A stretch of 44,375 nucleotides of DNA, from NCBI GenBank assembly GCA_016779265.1, contig JADHNY010000022.1, positions 1 to 44,375 of the forward strand. The letters are read 5' to 3'. This DNA is from Pirellulales bacterium. GTDB taxonomy: Bacteria > Planctomycetota > Planctomycetia > Pirellulales > UBA1268. Positions 16,056 through 24,478 of this stretch are shown piece after piece. The notes below the pieces were generated by a model. The model was not told the origin of the DNA and did no database searches. It saw nothing but the letters and a program-made list of their open reading frames with translations. How positions within the stretch are numbered: position 1 is the stretch's first letter; each line of letters opens with the position of its first letter. The translations under genes and the position numbers were made by a program.

Positions 16056-17129
16056 TCAGGCAGAGCGACGCAGGCTGCTCTGTCGGTCGAGGTGCCGCGG
16101 CCGTGGAAGGCTCTCGTCGCCGGCATCTGCCCGCAGTGTCTTCCGCTCCGTGTCGGCCTCGTTCGGCATGGCGTCCGCCGCCTCACGCCCTTCCTGCAAT
16201 GACCGAAGCTGACGGTAGCGATTTCCGTAGGAGCCAAACTGCATCGTGGCGATCAGCCGGCCCATAAGCATCGGTAGGGAGCCGAGTGGGAGTGTGACAA
16301 GAGCGTGTCGCAGCACCACAAACAGATGGGCGACCAGCAGCGGAAGCAGCGGGCGACCAGCGACCGAACGCCAGAACAGCCGTTCTGCAGCGAGGCCTTC
16401 TTGGAACCTGCTGCCTGTCTCAGCCATCGGTCCGGCAATGACGATCGAGCCGGTTTCCACCGTCGTCTGACAGCCAGCCACATCGAGGGCGATGGCGAGG
16501 TCGGCATCTGCCAGGCCAGCTCCACAGCAGGCTGCAAATCCAGGGCCAGCGGCGGTCAGTGTGTCTGCCCGCCAGAAGCCCGCGTCGATCAGTGGGCCAG
16601 CGATCCGGCCCTTACGAGGACGATTCAGAGACGCGATGCCCAGCGAGACGGCCGCAATGCTGGCACGCGATGAAGCGGGCACACGAACCCGCCGGAGTCC
16701 ACCGCGTGAACAGGTCATCCCAACGGCCACCACCCGATCATGGTCTGCCTCGGTGACCGACAGCGGAATCACAGCGCTGATTGCTGGATCAGCAAACCGT
16801 TCGACGGCGAGATCAGTCCAGCCGGGAGTTGCCTTCCAGCCGGCCGAGAGGAGATGAATGATCTCGCCTGATGCCGATGAGATGCCGAGGTTGATGCAGC
16901 CAATCGGGCTGGCATCGGCGGGTGCCCGCACAAAGGTCACCTCGTCACGGAGGTTCCAGGGATCGTCGTACTCGCAGGCGAGGGCGACGATCACCTCGCA
17001 GCTGTCGGGCCGGTTCTCAAGGACACTCAGAAGTGTCTCTTCAAGTGCATCAGCACCGTTGACCGCAGGGATCACGATTGAGAGTCGCGGTGACTCATTG
17101 ACCAAACGAATCGGGGCAGAGGGGTGCAT
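16056..17129 (-). CDS. Glycosyltransferase family 2-like protein, DxD motif absent
   Basis: The 357-residue product opens like a GT-A/GT2 enzyme: RLSIVIPAVNGADALEETL (15-33) and SCEVIVAL (43-50) form the nucleotide-binding Rossmann-like start. Where GT2 enzymes carry the metal-binding DxD (usually in FLDADD), this protein has HLLSAGWKATPGW (92-104) with no Asp, so ordinary metal-dependent transfer is doubtful. A hydrophobic helix-rich segment at about 258-295 may associate with the membrane, and the C-terminal 50 residues are polar and Arg-rich. The GT2-like N-terminus is clear; activity and substrate are not. It lies 112 bases downstream of the small unknown gene at 17242 and just upstream of tRNA-Arg, all on minus. 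Confidence 0.8.
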   Translation of the reverse strand: MHPSAPIRLVNESPRLSIVIPAVNGADALEETLLSVLENRPDSCEVIVALACEYDDPWNLRDEVTFVRAPADASPIGCINLGISSASGEIIHLLSAGWKATPGWTDLAVERFADPAISAVIPLSVTEADHDRVVAVGMTCSRGGLRRVRVPASSRASIAAVSLGIASLNRPRKGRIAGPLIDAGFWRADTLTAAGPGFAACCGAGLADADLAIALDVAGCQTTVETGSIVIAGPMAETGSRFQEGLAAERLFWRSVAGRPLLPLLVAHLFVVLRHALVTLPLGSLPMLMGRLIATMQFGSYGNRYRQLRSLQEGREAADAMPNEADTERKTLRADAGDESLPRPRHLDRQSSLRRSA

Positions 17130-17241
17130 GGCTAGAGGCCCGCAGGGTTCACCAAGAAAGATCGAGACCCGTCATGCAGACAGCCGGTTCGGCACAGTCG
17201 CCACGAAGCGACTCGTCTGGCTGCGTCGGGCTGAGGAAGTC

Positions 17242-17511
17242 TTAGGCGGCTGCACGATGCGGCTGCATTTCGGCAAACAGGTTGACCGTCTGCAGCATCT
17301 CGCCGTCCGCGTCATAAAACTGCAGGATGCCAATGTCGATCAGCCACATCGCAAACATGTCAGCAACACGGTAGCAGCGTGCAGCACAGTGGCCCCGATC
17401 GATGCGGACGTTCTCTTGAATGTCCGATACTTCCGCCAGCGACGCACCGAGGTCGATGAAATACCGCGTGACCAAATGCCGCACGTCAGCGGCGTGCATG
17501 TGCAAACGCAT
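17242..17511 (-). CDS. Small hypothetical protein
   Basis: The 89-residue product is amphipathic, with Trp, Met and Cys residues and a balanced composition unlike an antisense ghost. It has no signal peptide or membrane segment. GGAGG on the minus strand (17522-17526) precedes the ATG at 17509-17511 by 10 bases, which supports translation. A central Cys pair (CAARC, about 42-46) and the run MFAMWLIDIGILQFYDADGE (about 52-71) suggest a folded alpha/beta unit. I do not recognise a named family. It lies upstream of the GT2-like gene on the same strand. The 276 bases between it and the lipoate ligase-like gene show no other credible gene. Confidence 0.65.
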   Translation of the reverse strand: MRLHMHAADVRHLVTRYFIDLGASLAEVSDIQENVRIDRGHCAARCYRVADMFAMWLIDIGILQFYDADGEMLQTVNLFAEMQPHRAAA

Positions 17512-17787
17512 AAGATGGCAACCTCCAGTTGCTTGTGACCAACCGACGTCCTGTCGAGATCGTGAGGGGGCGGGAGTGTAAGGAGCCTTCAGAACTGTCG
17601 AAAGATGGCTTTGACTGCCACACGCCGACCAACCTCATCAGAGACATCGGCTTCCCAGACCTGCGGGAATCACCAGTTCGAGGGCACACTCTCCAATCCG
17701 CATCAGGCTGCAGCTTCGCCCATCTTGCCTGATCGCGCTGCCTCCCCACTGCTGCTGCCAGCCCACCACACCGGAGAGAGCCTGGTT

Positions 17788-18576
17788 TTACAGACGTGTG
17801 TTCCACGCCACCGACTCGTAGCGATCGGCGAGGAGTTGTGTGACCAGGCTGGAATCGCAGGGAGGGGCGACGGTGCTTGCCTGGAACGCGTCACGGACAA
17901 GCTGTTCAAGTTGCGATTGTCCCTGCCGTAGGTTGGCCAGAAATGAAGTGTGTGGTCGGCCGCCGCGGTAGGAGGGTTCGCGTGGTGGGTGTCGCAGCAG
18001 CTGCATCGCCGCGTCGATGTCAAAGTCATCAAGCAGTGTGCCGTGGTAGAGCACGGCATGTTTTCGCACTCGCAGAGCATTGCCAGAGACCTTTTGTTCA
18101 CCGACGGTGAGATCGCTGGTTCCCTGTCGCGTCACCGGAACACCTGCTGTGGCAAACGCTTCGCAGAGCGGGCTCAGCGTGGTGGCATGCAGTGTATCGA
18201 CGCTCGGCATGTCGTATGGATAGGGCGTGATGACCGACCACATCAGACAGCCAGGGCCGAGGACGACCGTCGCACCACCTGTGGGACGGCGAACGATCCG
18301 CACGCCTGCGGCATGGCAGGCGGCTCGGTCCACCTCTTGTTCAAGTCGACTTGACGACCCCACCACGACAACCAGCTCGTCGGCCATCCAGGTCCGCACA
18401 GTGCGGTGTGTGCGGAGTCCTCGTTCTGCTTCATCGAGCACTGCTTCATCAATCGCCAGCTGCTCCTCGACCGATGCCGGAGAACTCTCCAGCCAACAGC
18501 TCAGCAGTGGGGGCTCTGTGGCGGCTGTGACTGGGGTGGCTGACGCGAGTGTCGCTGGACTGGGACGTTGACGCAT
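17788..18576 (-). CDS. Lipoate-protein ligase A-like protein (BPL/LplA/LipB fold)
   Basis: The 262-residue product belongs to the biotin/lipoate ligase-transferase fold, which attaches lipoyl or octanoyl groups to a Lys of E2 or GcvH domains. RRPTGGATVVLGPGCL (96-111) stands where the family has RRxSGGGxVxH, and GEQKVSGNALR (159-169) carries the family Lys162. LYHGTLL (176-182) is also conserved. It could be a ligase, an octanoyltransferase or an amidotransferase; the altered glycine motif leaves this open. The ATG at 18574-18576 is preceded by AGGTGG; a GTG four codons upstream is possible. It is divergent from the HEAT membrane protein with 63 bases between. Confidence 0.85.
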   Translation of the reverse strand: MRQRPSPATLASATPVTAATEPPLLSCWLESSPASVEEQLAIDEAVLDEAERGLRTHRTVRTWMADELVVVVGSSSRLEQEVDRAACHAAGVRIVRRPTGGATVVLGPGCLMWSVITPYPYDMPSVDTLHATTLSPLCEAFATAGVPVTRQGTSDLTVGEQKVSGNALRVRKHAVLYHGTLLDDFDIDAAMQLLRHPPREPSYRGGRPHTSFLANLRQGQSQLEQLVRDAFQASTVAPPCDSSLVTQLLADRYESVAWNTRL

Positions 18577-18639
18577 GAATACACCCACCTAGACTTTCAG
18601 ACGAGACGATCGATGAAACAGTAGCAGCACGGGAGCCGT

Positions 18640-19761
18640 ATGAACGCTGGTACCGAGCCCTCAGGTCCTGACTCGACCGCGGCGACCCCGTCTGATCCAG
18701 GTCAACTCTCCGCCTCACCCGCCGAAGAGGCTCTGGCCCGTTCCGGCGGACGACCCACCGCGGACGACATGCTGCCACCTGTTGAGCCGCCCTCGGCCGG
18801 CTTCTTGGTGCAGCTGTTTCTCGTGCCCGGTGTGATCGTGGCCATCATCGTCGGAGTCTGGCTGACGTTCCACTGGTTGGCCCATCTTGGCAACGATCCG
18901 CAGGCCTATCTGCGGACTCTGCGACGTGACAGCGAGGGACGCTGGCAGGCGGCGTTGAACTTCGCCAATGACCTGCGTGGGCCGGGCGGGGAGACGCTCA
19001 AAGCAGATGCCACGCTGGCGACTGAGGTGGGGAATGTGCTCAACGATGAAGTGGCCAAAGGCCGCACCAATGAGCAGTCACAGCGTCTCAAACTGTATCT
19101 CTGCCGAGCGCTTGGCGAGTTCGCCGTTCCAGAAGCTGTGCCACCGCTGGTGTCGCGGGCAGCTGACCTCACGGACCTCGAGACGGCTCGAGCGGCTGTG
19201 GAGGCGCTCGCTGTGCTGACGACCAACCTCGCGGTAGCAGGACAGATCGCTGCAGATCCCCAGCAGGTGGTCGAGGTGGTTGTGGCGGCGTCGAAAAGCG
19301 ATGACAAACAGCTGCGTGGCTCTGCGGCATTTACGCTGGGCATCGTTGGCGGTGAGGCCGCGGTCGAGCAGGGAGCTGTTCAGCAGCTGGTGATGCTTCA
19401 GTCGGATGCTTCTGAGGACGTTCGCTACAACGCTGCGACGGCGCTGGCCCGGCTTGGTCGTGACGAGGCGTATGAGACGCTCGCGGAGATGCTCGCGCTT
19501 GAGGATGTTGATGCCGGCCCCGACGAACAGTCGCAATCCGAACGCTACAAGCGAGCGCTGGTGGTGGTGAACGCCCTGCGGGCGGTGGCCTTGCTTGTGG
19601 ATGCAACCGGAGCCTCACCTCCGGACGGGATCGTAGCTCGGGTGGAGGAGCTGAAGGATGATCCAGTTTCTGACGTAAAGGCCGCAGCTTCCGCCGTGGT
19701 GGAACGGATTCAGCGGGAGGCGTCGGCGTCGGTGGGCAGCGGCTGGCGGCGGGCGGCTTGA
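18640..19761 (+). CDS. Membrane-anchored HEAT-repeat protein
   Basis: The 373-residue protein has a polar, Pro/Ser/Asp-rich N-terminus (1-52), one transmembrane helix (about 55-82) and a long helical-repeat domain (about 100-365). Repeat units such as QLRGSAAFTLGIVGG and DVRYNAATALARLGRDEA are typical HEAT motifs. The topology suggests a small cytoplasmic tail and a large extracytoplasmic scaffold, or the reverse. No catalytic motif is visible. GGGAG at 18631-18635 precedes the ATG by four bases. It differs from the exported HEAT protein at 5594, which has a cleavable-type signal. It converges on the AroE-like gene, with a small hairpin in the gap. Confidence 0.85.
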   Translation: MNAGTEPSGPDSTAATPSDPGQLSASPAEEALARSGGRPTADDMLPPVEPPSAGFLVQLFLVPGVIVAIIVGVWLTFHWLAHLGNDPQAYLRTLRRDSEGRWQAALNFANDLRGPGGETLKADATLATEVGNVLNDEVAKGRTNEQSQRLKLYLCRALGEFAVPEAVPPLVSRAADLTDLETARAAVEALAVLTTNLAVAGQIAADPQQVVEVVVAASKSDDKQLRGSAAFTLGIVGGEAAVEQGAVQQLVMLQSDASEDVRYNAATALARLGRDEAYETLAEMLALEDVDAGPDEQSQSERYKRALVVVNALRAVALLVDATGASPPDGIVARVEELKDDPVSDVKAAASAVVERIQREASASVGSGWRRAA

Positions 19762-19776
19762 CCGTCGGCTTGCCAC

Positions 19777-19791
19777 CACTGTCGGCCAGTG
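19777..19791. terminator. Small hairpin between convergent genes
   Basis: CACTG (19777-19781), loop TCGGC, CAGTG (19787-19791), 15 bases after the HEAT gene stop. Weak; no T tract. Confidence 0.25.
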
Positions 19792-19839
19792 AACCACGAC
19801 GAGGTGGTCACGACGTCGGTGGCCCGGGGCCTGGGCAGC

Positions 19840-20673
19840 CTACGCGCTAAAATACTCGTCGAGGGCGTCTCGCAGCACCTCGGTATCCGCCGCCAGACCA
19901 GTCCACGCCTGAAAATCGATGGCTGCCTGTTCGCAGCGAACATCGAGGCCGTCGACGGTGCAGCAGCCGTGGTGTTTGGCAGCAGCGATCAGCGGTGACA
20001 CCTGCGAGGCGACCAGCAGATCAACGACAATCATGTCGGCCCGCAGCCCCTCAATCTTCGCCGCCTGGGTGGCGTTGATCGGTCCGGCAGCGACGAGAAT
20101 CTTGACGTCGGCCGGGATCTTCAGACGGTCCTGCCAATGGCAGGCGGCTACGGGAGCGGCCTCCAAGCCTGCGACGGCCTCGGCGGCAGCGGAGAGGGCT
20201 TCCCGGTCACTGTCTGCGAGGATCACCACGCCAGCCTTCCCGAGCGTCAGTTCCAAGGCGACGGCCCGCGCGGTGGCATCGGTGCCGAGCACCAGAATGC
20301 CCTGATCGGCAGGTTCGATATGCAGGCGAATGGCCTCCACAGCGCCACGACCCTCAGTCATATCGCCGAGGAGTTTCCCCTCACGAAAGTCGATGCGGCT
20401 GACGGCGGCTGTGAAACTCGCAGCGGGCGAGGATTCATCGACGAGCGTTGCTGCGCGTTGCCGCAGGGGCCCGGTCAGCAGGCAGCCACGAAAGCCCATC
20501 GCGATGGCACCCTGCAGCGCCTGCTCGACAGACGACTCAGGGACATCACAGGTGAGAAACCGCCAATCGAGTTCAGCGGCCGCGAGGGCACGCTCAAAAA
20601 GAAACTGCGCGGGCTGTCCAGCGGCAGGACAGCCAAACAGGGCAGTGATCGCGGGAATGGCGGATTCATTCAT
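19840..20673 (-). CDS. Shikimate dehydrogenase homologue with altered catalytic residues
   Basis: The 277-residue product has the AroE two-domain plan. The C-terminal signature EQAAIDFQAWTG (248-259) matches the family QxAxxFxxWTG, and ILVLGTDATARAVALEL (126-142) occupies the GAGGAARA nucleotide site. The catalytic residues differ: canonical PxK is PLR (69-71), so Lys becomes Arg; AVNT becomes AVSR (90-93); and NTDG becomes MTEG (105-108), so Asp becomes Glu. The glycine-rich loop is also degraded. It is therefore likely to be a divergent paralogue with a changed or lost reaction, with true AroE encoded elsewhere. It lies downstream of the TPR gene on the same strand and converges on the HEAT membrane gene. 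Confidence 0.85.
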   Translation of the reverse strand: MNESAIPAITALFGCPAAGQPAQFLFERALAAAELDWRFLTCDVPESSVEQALQGAIAMGFRGCLLTGPLRQRAATLVDESSPAASFTAAVSRIDFREGKLLGDMTEGRGAVEAIRLHIEPADQGILVLGTDATARAVALELTLGKAGVVILADSDREALSAAAEAVAGLEAAPVAACHWQDRLKIPADVKILVAAGPINATQAAKIEGLRADMIVVDLLVASQVSPLIAAAKHHGCCTVDGLDVRCEQAAIDFQAWTGLAADTEVLRDALDEYFSA

Positions 20674-20767
20674 GGCGGCCCTATCAGAAGGCCTCGGCTA
20701 GCCAATCGCCAACCCCAGACATTTTAGGGCTTCTTTTCCACCGTTCTGGCCTCCGCCCGCAGGGCGG

Positions 20768-21322
20768 TTAGCAGGCGAGGTGGGTCACGGCGACAAACCG
20801 CGGGTCAGAGCGAATCGGGTCGAAGTCCGGCTCCACCTGGGTGAGATCACGATAGCGACGGTCGAGCGCGATCGCTTTGGTGAGGTGTTCAATCGCGGTC
20901 GGGACCTCGCCTGCAAGTGACAGGTAGCAGGAGAGGTTGTAGTGCAGGATTGGCTGTCGCGGGCTTGCCTGAATGCCGATGCGAATCTGCTCGATCGCCT
21001 CGTCAAGTCGGTCGAGTCGTTTTAGGCACCAGCCGATTCCCAGCCACGGCTCAGTTCGTTTTGGCACCGCCGCAGCCGTGCGGCGAAACAACGGCAACGC
21101 TGCCTCAAACTGGCCCAACGCCCTCAGCGTCTCCGCTTCGAGCAGCATCGTTTCGGGCTCATGCCTCAACGGCGGCTCGATGTTTTCAAGAGTCTGCAGC
21201 GCGTGTTCAAGCACTGTGACCGACGCCGGTGGCACCGGCTGATCTGGTTCAAGCAGCAACTCCCCGAGTTCAAGGAACCCGGCCGCTTGACGGAGCAGGT
21301 GTTGCTGACAAACGGGATACAT
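20768..21322 (-). CDS. Tetratricopeptide-repeat protein
   Basis: The 184-residue product contains about three TPR units: ALGQFEAALPLFRRTAAAVP, RLDRLDEAIEQIRIGIQASP and a third with AGEVPTAIEHLTKAIALD. These give the alternating A/G/Y/P pattern of helix pairs. TPR proteins mediate protein-protein contacts. No signal peptide or membrane helix is seen with the ATG at 21320-21322; an upstream in-frame GTG would add a poorly conserved-looking 31 residues. No ribosome binding site is evident at either. It lies 94 bases upstream of the AroE-like gene on the same strand, and they may be co-transcribed. It is divergent from the large membrane protein gene at 21714. Confidence 0.82.
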   Translation of the reverse strand: MYPVCQQHLLRQAAGFLELGELLLEPDQPVPPASVTVLEHALQTLENIEPPLRHEPETMLLEAETLRALGQFEAALPLFRRTAAAVPKRTEPWLGIGWCLKRLDRLDEAIEQIRIGIQASPRQPILHYNLSCYLSLAGEVPTAIEHLTKAIALDRRYRDLTQVEPDFDPIRSDPRFVAVTHLAC

Positions 21323-21713
21323 TGTGGTGCTGCTGCTGGTGTGACGTGGAGCAAAAGGCAGGGCTGGGTTTCCGCCCAGACCACTGAGTTTACCGTTCTT
21401 GTTGGGGGTGCCCACTCGGTTTTCGTGCTGAAGTGCGTCGCCAGTTCACGCGGCCGTCAGGCCACAATCACGGCATATCTCGAGCGTCAGCTGCGTGTTT
21501 TGCCGGCTGATTTCCTTACGAACGGTAAGTGGATTCGGTTCGTTTCGCCCGTTTTCTTGTCTCCGCGATTTTTTTGTACGCGCCGCTCCTCACGCCGGCC
21601 ACTTATAGAGCGGGTGACCAGCCCACGAGTTCCCCCAAGGGCTCCGCGAGCCCGTCGGTGCGGCTCGGGACATATGCGAGCAAAACAGCAAGCAAAACAG
21701 TTGGAGAAATGCG
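21323..21713. other. Divergent intergenic region (391 bases)
   Basis: No credible gene. It must hold promoters for the TPR gene (minus) and the large membrane protein operon (plus). I see a small hairpin CTTAC-GAACG-GTAAG (21515-21529), a seven-T run (21569-21575) and an AT-rich CTTATAGAG near 21602, but no convincing spaced -35/-10 pair. Confidence 0.5.
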
Positions 21714-24032
21714 ATGCGGCTGACCCTACGAACCCTGTTGGCCTGGCGAGACGGCCTGCTCACCGGCACCGAGCAGGAGGAACTCTCGGCAAAGGTGACT
21801 GACGGGAGTGTCGCCAAGGGCCTGCTCGATCGGATGCAGGCCGTGGAGAGCCGAACCGACATTGAGGTCCCCAAAGTTGAAGGCCGTGGGCTTGCAGCCG
21901 ACGCCAACACGGTTGCGGAGTATCTCGAGAACGTGCTCCCTTCAGACAGGCTTGAGGCGTTTGAACGGATATGCCTGGAATCGGACAGGCATCTTGCGGA
22001 GGTTTCAGAGTGTCATGGCATGCTCGCTGAAGCCCCAGCGAACCGCGGCGATCGTGGAGCGTCTGACGAGACTCTCGTGGCCGCGGTTGCGGAGCGGCTC
22101 GCCGGGGGATTGGTGGAGCCGTCGACCACAGACGCTGTTCCCGATGGAATACGACGGCAGCCAGCAGCTCCACGCAGTCGCCGAGGAGAAGAGGAGCTGC
22201 CTCCACAGATTCGACTGGCCGAGGAGTCTGTCGCCGAGTCTTCGGCTCCGGCTTCACGGCGTGCTGCCTCCAAGGGGTCGCCATGGCTGCAGATGACGCT
22301 CGCCGTCTGCCTGCTGCTGATGGTGGGGGGAGGGCTCGGTGTGGTGCTGTGGTGGAATCCGGGCGTTGTCGACAACAGGGATGCTGGAGCTGGTGCTGTC
22401 CCGCCGCAGGACGGTCGTGTGGCCGCCGCTCCGCAGCCTGCCACAGTTGAAGATGCCAGCGACTCTGCAGCACTTTCGGAAGTGCCAGTCGATGCGGATG
22501 CGGGGGAGCCGGAAGGGCTGCCGCTGGCCGAGCAGAGCGCCGCCGAGGGAGATGCTACCGCTGAAGCAGACGCAGACAGCGGTCCCCCAGTGGCCCGTAT
22601 TGAGTCCGCAGACGATGTCGGTGACAGCACGAATGTCGGTGATGGCATGGTGGCGGTAGCGGCAGAACCACCCTTGGGAGTTGGACCGACGGTGCCCATG
22701 GGGGATGCGCTGGCGATCGCGGCGCCTCTCGCTCCGGCTCCTCCTGCGGCTGTGCCTCCTGAGCCAGCAGCTTCCCCTGCCGCTCCTCTGGCGACCGCCG
22801 GGCAGCCGGATGGTCCAGGTGACCCTGGAGTCGCAGCTGTTTCGCAGGCGGGAGTGGTGAATCGCGGGCCGTTGCTGCTGATCAATGAACCCGCCGACCC
22901 CGGCGTGTGGCGGGGAGGATTTCAGGGAGATCCGCTCAGTGCAGGGATGCAGCTGCTCACGCCACCCGCTTCCAGCCCAGAACTCAAACTCGGTGGCGTG
23001 GTGGTCCAGCTTGCTCCACGTTCCCAGCTGATGCTGCGACCGCGTGAAGACGGGGAAGATGGCGTTGATCTGGAGGTGGTCTTTGGGCGAGCGGTGCTGC
23101 GACGGCTGAGTGGAGAGGCGGCGGTGACCTTGCGGGCGGGCCGTCTCCAGTGGCAGCTCACTGGCCCACCTGCAGCGGTTGGCGTTGACGTTGTCCTGCA
23201 GCGGAGTCCTGGCGGGGAGCCTGGCGCCGCGAGTATTCTCACCGCCAGCATGACGGCCTTTGAGGGTGACGTGACCTGGCAGCCCTTGGCCAATGCCGTC
23301 TCACCAGCAGGCATGCCTTCCGGCGGCATGCTCGCAGCCGGGACGCAGGCTGCCTGGTCGAGTGCTACCGGCGAGACGCTGGTGACACCTGCGGCGGAGA
23401 TTGCCTGGGACACACTGGCCACCCCAGATCGGCTCTCGGCGTCGGCTCTGGAGGTGTTGACGGAGGCCGTTCGCCGGCAGGATGACGCCGGAGAGGCCGC
23501 CCGTAGCCTGGCGTCGGCACGGCGTGTTGAGCTACGGGAGATCGCTGCTGGCACGCTGGCTCTGATCGGTGACTACTCAGCGGCAGTCGCTCTGCTCTGT
23601 GCAGACCAGTCTGGCGACCGCCTGGGTGAACGCCGCTGGCGGGCCTTTGAAGCGGAAATTGTGCCACTGGCTCTTGCCCGCGGCGAGAACTCGGCGGAGC
23701 GACTCCGGCAGGCGTTTGAAGCAAAAATGCCACCAGACGAGGGGGGGCGGGTCTTCCGCATGGCGGTCGGGTTTTCTGATGCTCAGCTCGCTGCCGGGGC
23801 CGATACGGATCTGGTCGCGGCTCTCGCTGATCCACAACTGGTCAGCCGTCGCTACGCTGCCCTGCGGCTGGAGGAGATCGTCGAACCGATGACGCGAGAT
23901 CGGCTTCGTTATCGGGCCGATGGGGCCGACAGCGTGCGGGCTGAAGGGATGCGATGGTGGGCTGCCCAGCTCGAGAAAGGGCTCATCCAGCGGGTAAAAG
24001 CCGGGCAATTGTCCGGGCCCGACGCTGGGTGA
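21714..24032 (+). CDS. Membrane protein with anti-sigma-like N-terminus and FecR-like C-terminal region
   Basis: The 772-residue protein has a charged cytoplasmic-type N-terminus (1-185), one transmembrane helix (about 190-214), an Ala/Pro/Glu-rich low-complexity stalk (about 222-385) and a folded extracytoplasmic part. The N-terminus includes ICLESDRHLAEVSECHGML (86-104) with Cys87, His93, Cys100 and His101, a possible metal site unlike the classic HxxxCxxC anti-sigma zinc motif. The region at about 385-570 (GVVVQLAPRSQLMLRP, then AGRLQWQLTG, then TAFEGDVTWQPL) resembles the FecR beta-repeat domain of transmembrane signalling proteins. Its role is probably signal transduction, but the partner is unknown because no sigma factor gene adjoins it. 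It precedes hpf by 80 bases and may lead that operon. Confidence 0.82.
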   Translation: MRLTLRTLLAWRDGLLTGTEQEELSAKVTDGSVAKGLLDRMQAVESRTDIEVPKVEGRGLAADANTVAEYLENVLPSDRLEAFERICLESDRHLAEVSECHGMLAEAPANRGDRGASDETLVAAVAERLAGGLVEPSTTDAVPDGIRRQPAAPRSRRGEEELPPQIRLAEESVAESSAPASRRAASKGSPWLQMTLAVCLLLMVGGGLGVVLWWNPGVVDNRDAGAGAVPPQDGRVAAAPQPATVEDASDSAALSEVPVDADAGEPEGLPLAEQSAAEGDATAEADADSGPPVARIESADDVGDSTNVGDGMVAVAAEPPLGVGPTVPMGDALAIAAPLAPAPPAAVPPEPAASPAAPLATAGQPDGPGDPGVAAVSQAGVVNRGPLLLINEPADPGVWRGGFQGDPLSAGMQLLTPPASSPELKLGGVVVQLAPRSQLMLRPREDGEDGVDLEVVFGRAVLRRLSGEAAVTLRAGRLQWQLTGPPAAVGVDVVLQRSPGGEPGAASILTASMTAFEGDVTWQPLANAVSPAGMPSGGMLAAGTQAAWSSATGETLVTPAAEIAWDTLATPDRLSASALEVLTEAVRRQDDAGEAARSLASARRVELREIAAGTLALIGDYSAAVALLCADQSGDRLGERRWRAFEAEIVPLALARGENSAERLRQAFEAKMPPDEGGRVFRMAVGFSDAQLAAGADTDLVAALADPQLVSRRYAALRLEEIVEPMTRDRLRYRADGADSVRAEGMRWWAAQLEKGLIQRVKAGQLSGPDAG

Positions 24033-24112
24033 TATGCTCAGGTGTCACGCTTGTCGGCCGCCCAAGCGCGTGTTCTGGCGGCTGCGTCGGATGTTCGTAG
24101 TGGATCGTCGTT

Positions 24113-24433
24113 TTGCAAATCAACGTCTCCGCCCGTCATGGGCACCTCAGCCCAGCTACACAGTCGAAGATTTCGACGAAGGTTTCCCGTCTGGTGCGGT
24201 ACTTCAACGGAGTGACCGCCCTCAACGTGACTGTTGACCTTGAGCATCAATCGCTTCCTGCGGTTGAAATCGTGGCATCGGGTGAGCACATGCATGAAAT
24301 GGTGAGTCACGAAGTTTCGGCCCAGCTGTGGCGAAGCGTTGACGGGGCCGTCCAAAAACTTGAGCAACAGCTGAGAAAACACAAGGAGAAGACCCGGGAC
24401 CACAAGCACGTGGAAAACACCCGCCGCAGCTAA
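24113..24433 (+). CDS. hpf: Ribosome hibernation promoting factor (short HPF/RaiA family)
   Basis: The 106-residue protein binds the 30S decoding region and promotes inactive ribosome dimers or blocks initiation during stress. QINVSARHGHLSPAT at the N-terminus, the RLVRYFNGVTALNVTVDLEHQ strand-helix segment and the Lys/Arg-rich tail are typical of short HPF; there is no C-terminal dimerisation domain of long HPF. The start must be TTG at 24113: a TAG at 24098-24100 closes the frame five codons upstream and no ATG or GTG lies between. A TTG start implies low translation. It is followed by ptsN 45 bases later, an order also seen in the proteobacterial rpoN-hpf-ptsN operon. Confidence 0.9.
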   Translation: MQINVSARHGHLSPATQSKISTKVSRLVRYFNGVTALNVTVDLEHQSLPAVEIVASGEHMHEMVSHEVSAQLWRSVDGAVQKLEQQLRKHKEKTRDHKHVENTRRS

Positions 24434-24478
24434 GCGTTGCTGATGGCAGTGTGGCGTGTACCCTCGGGTAATGACGGC

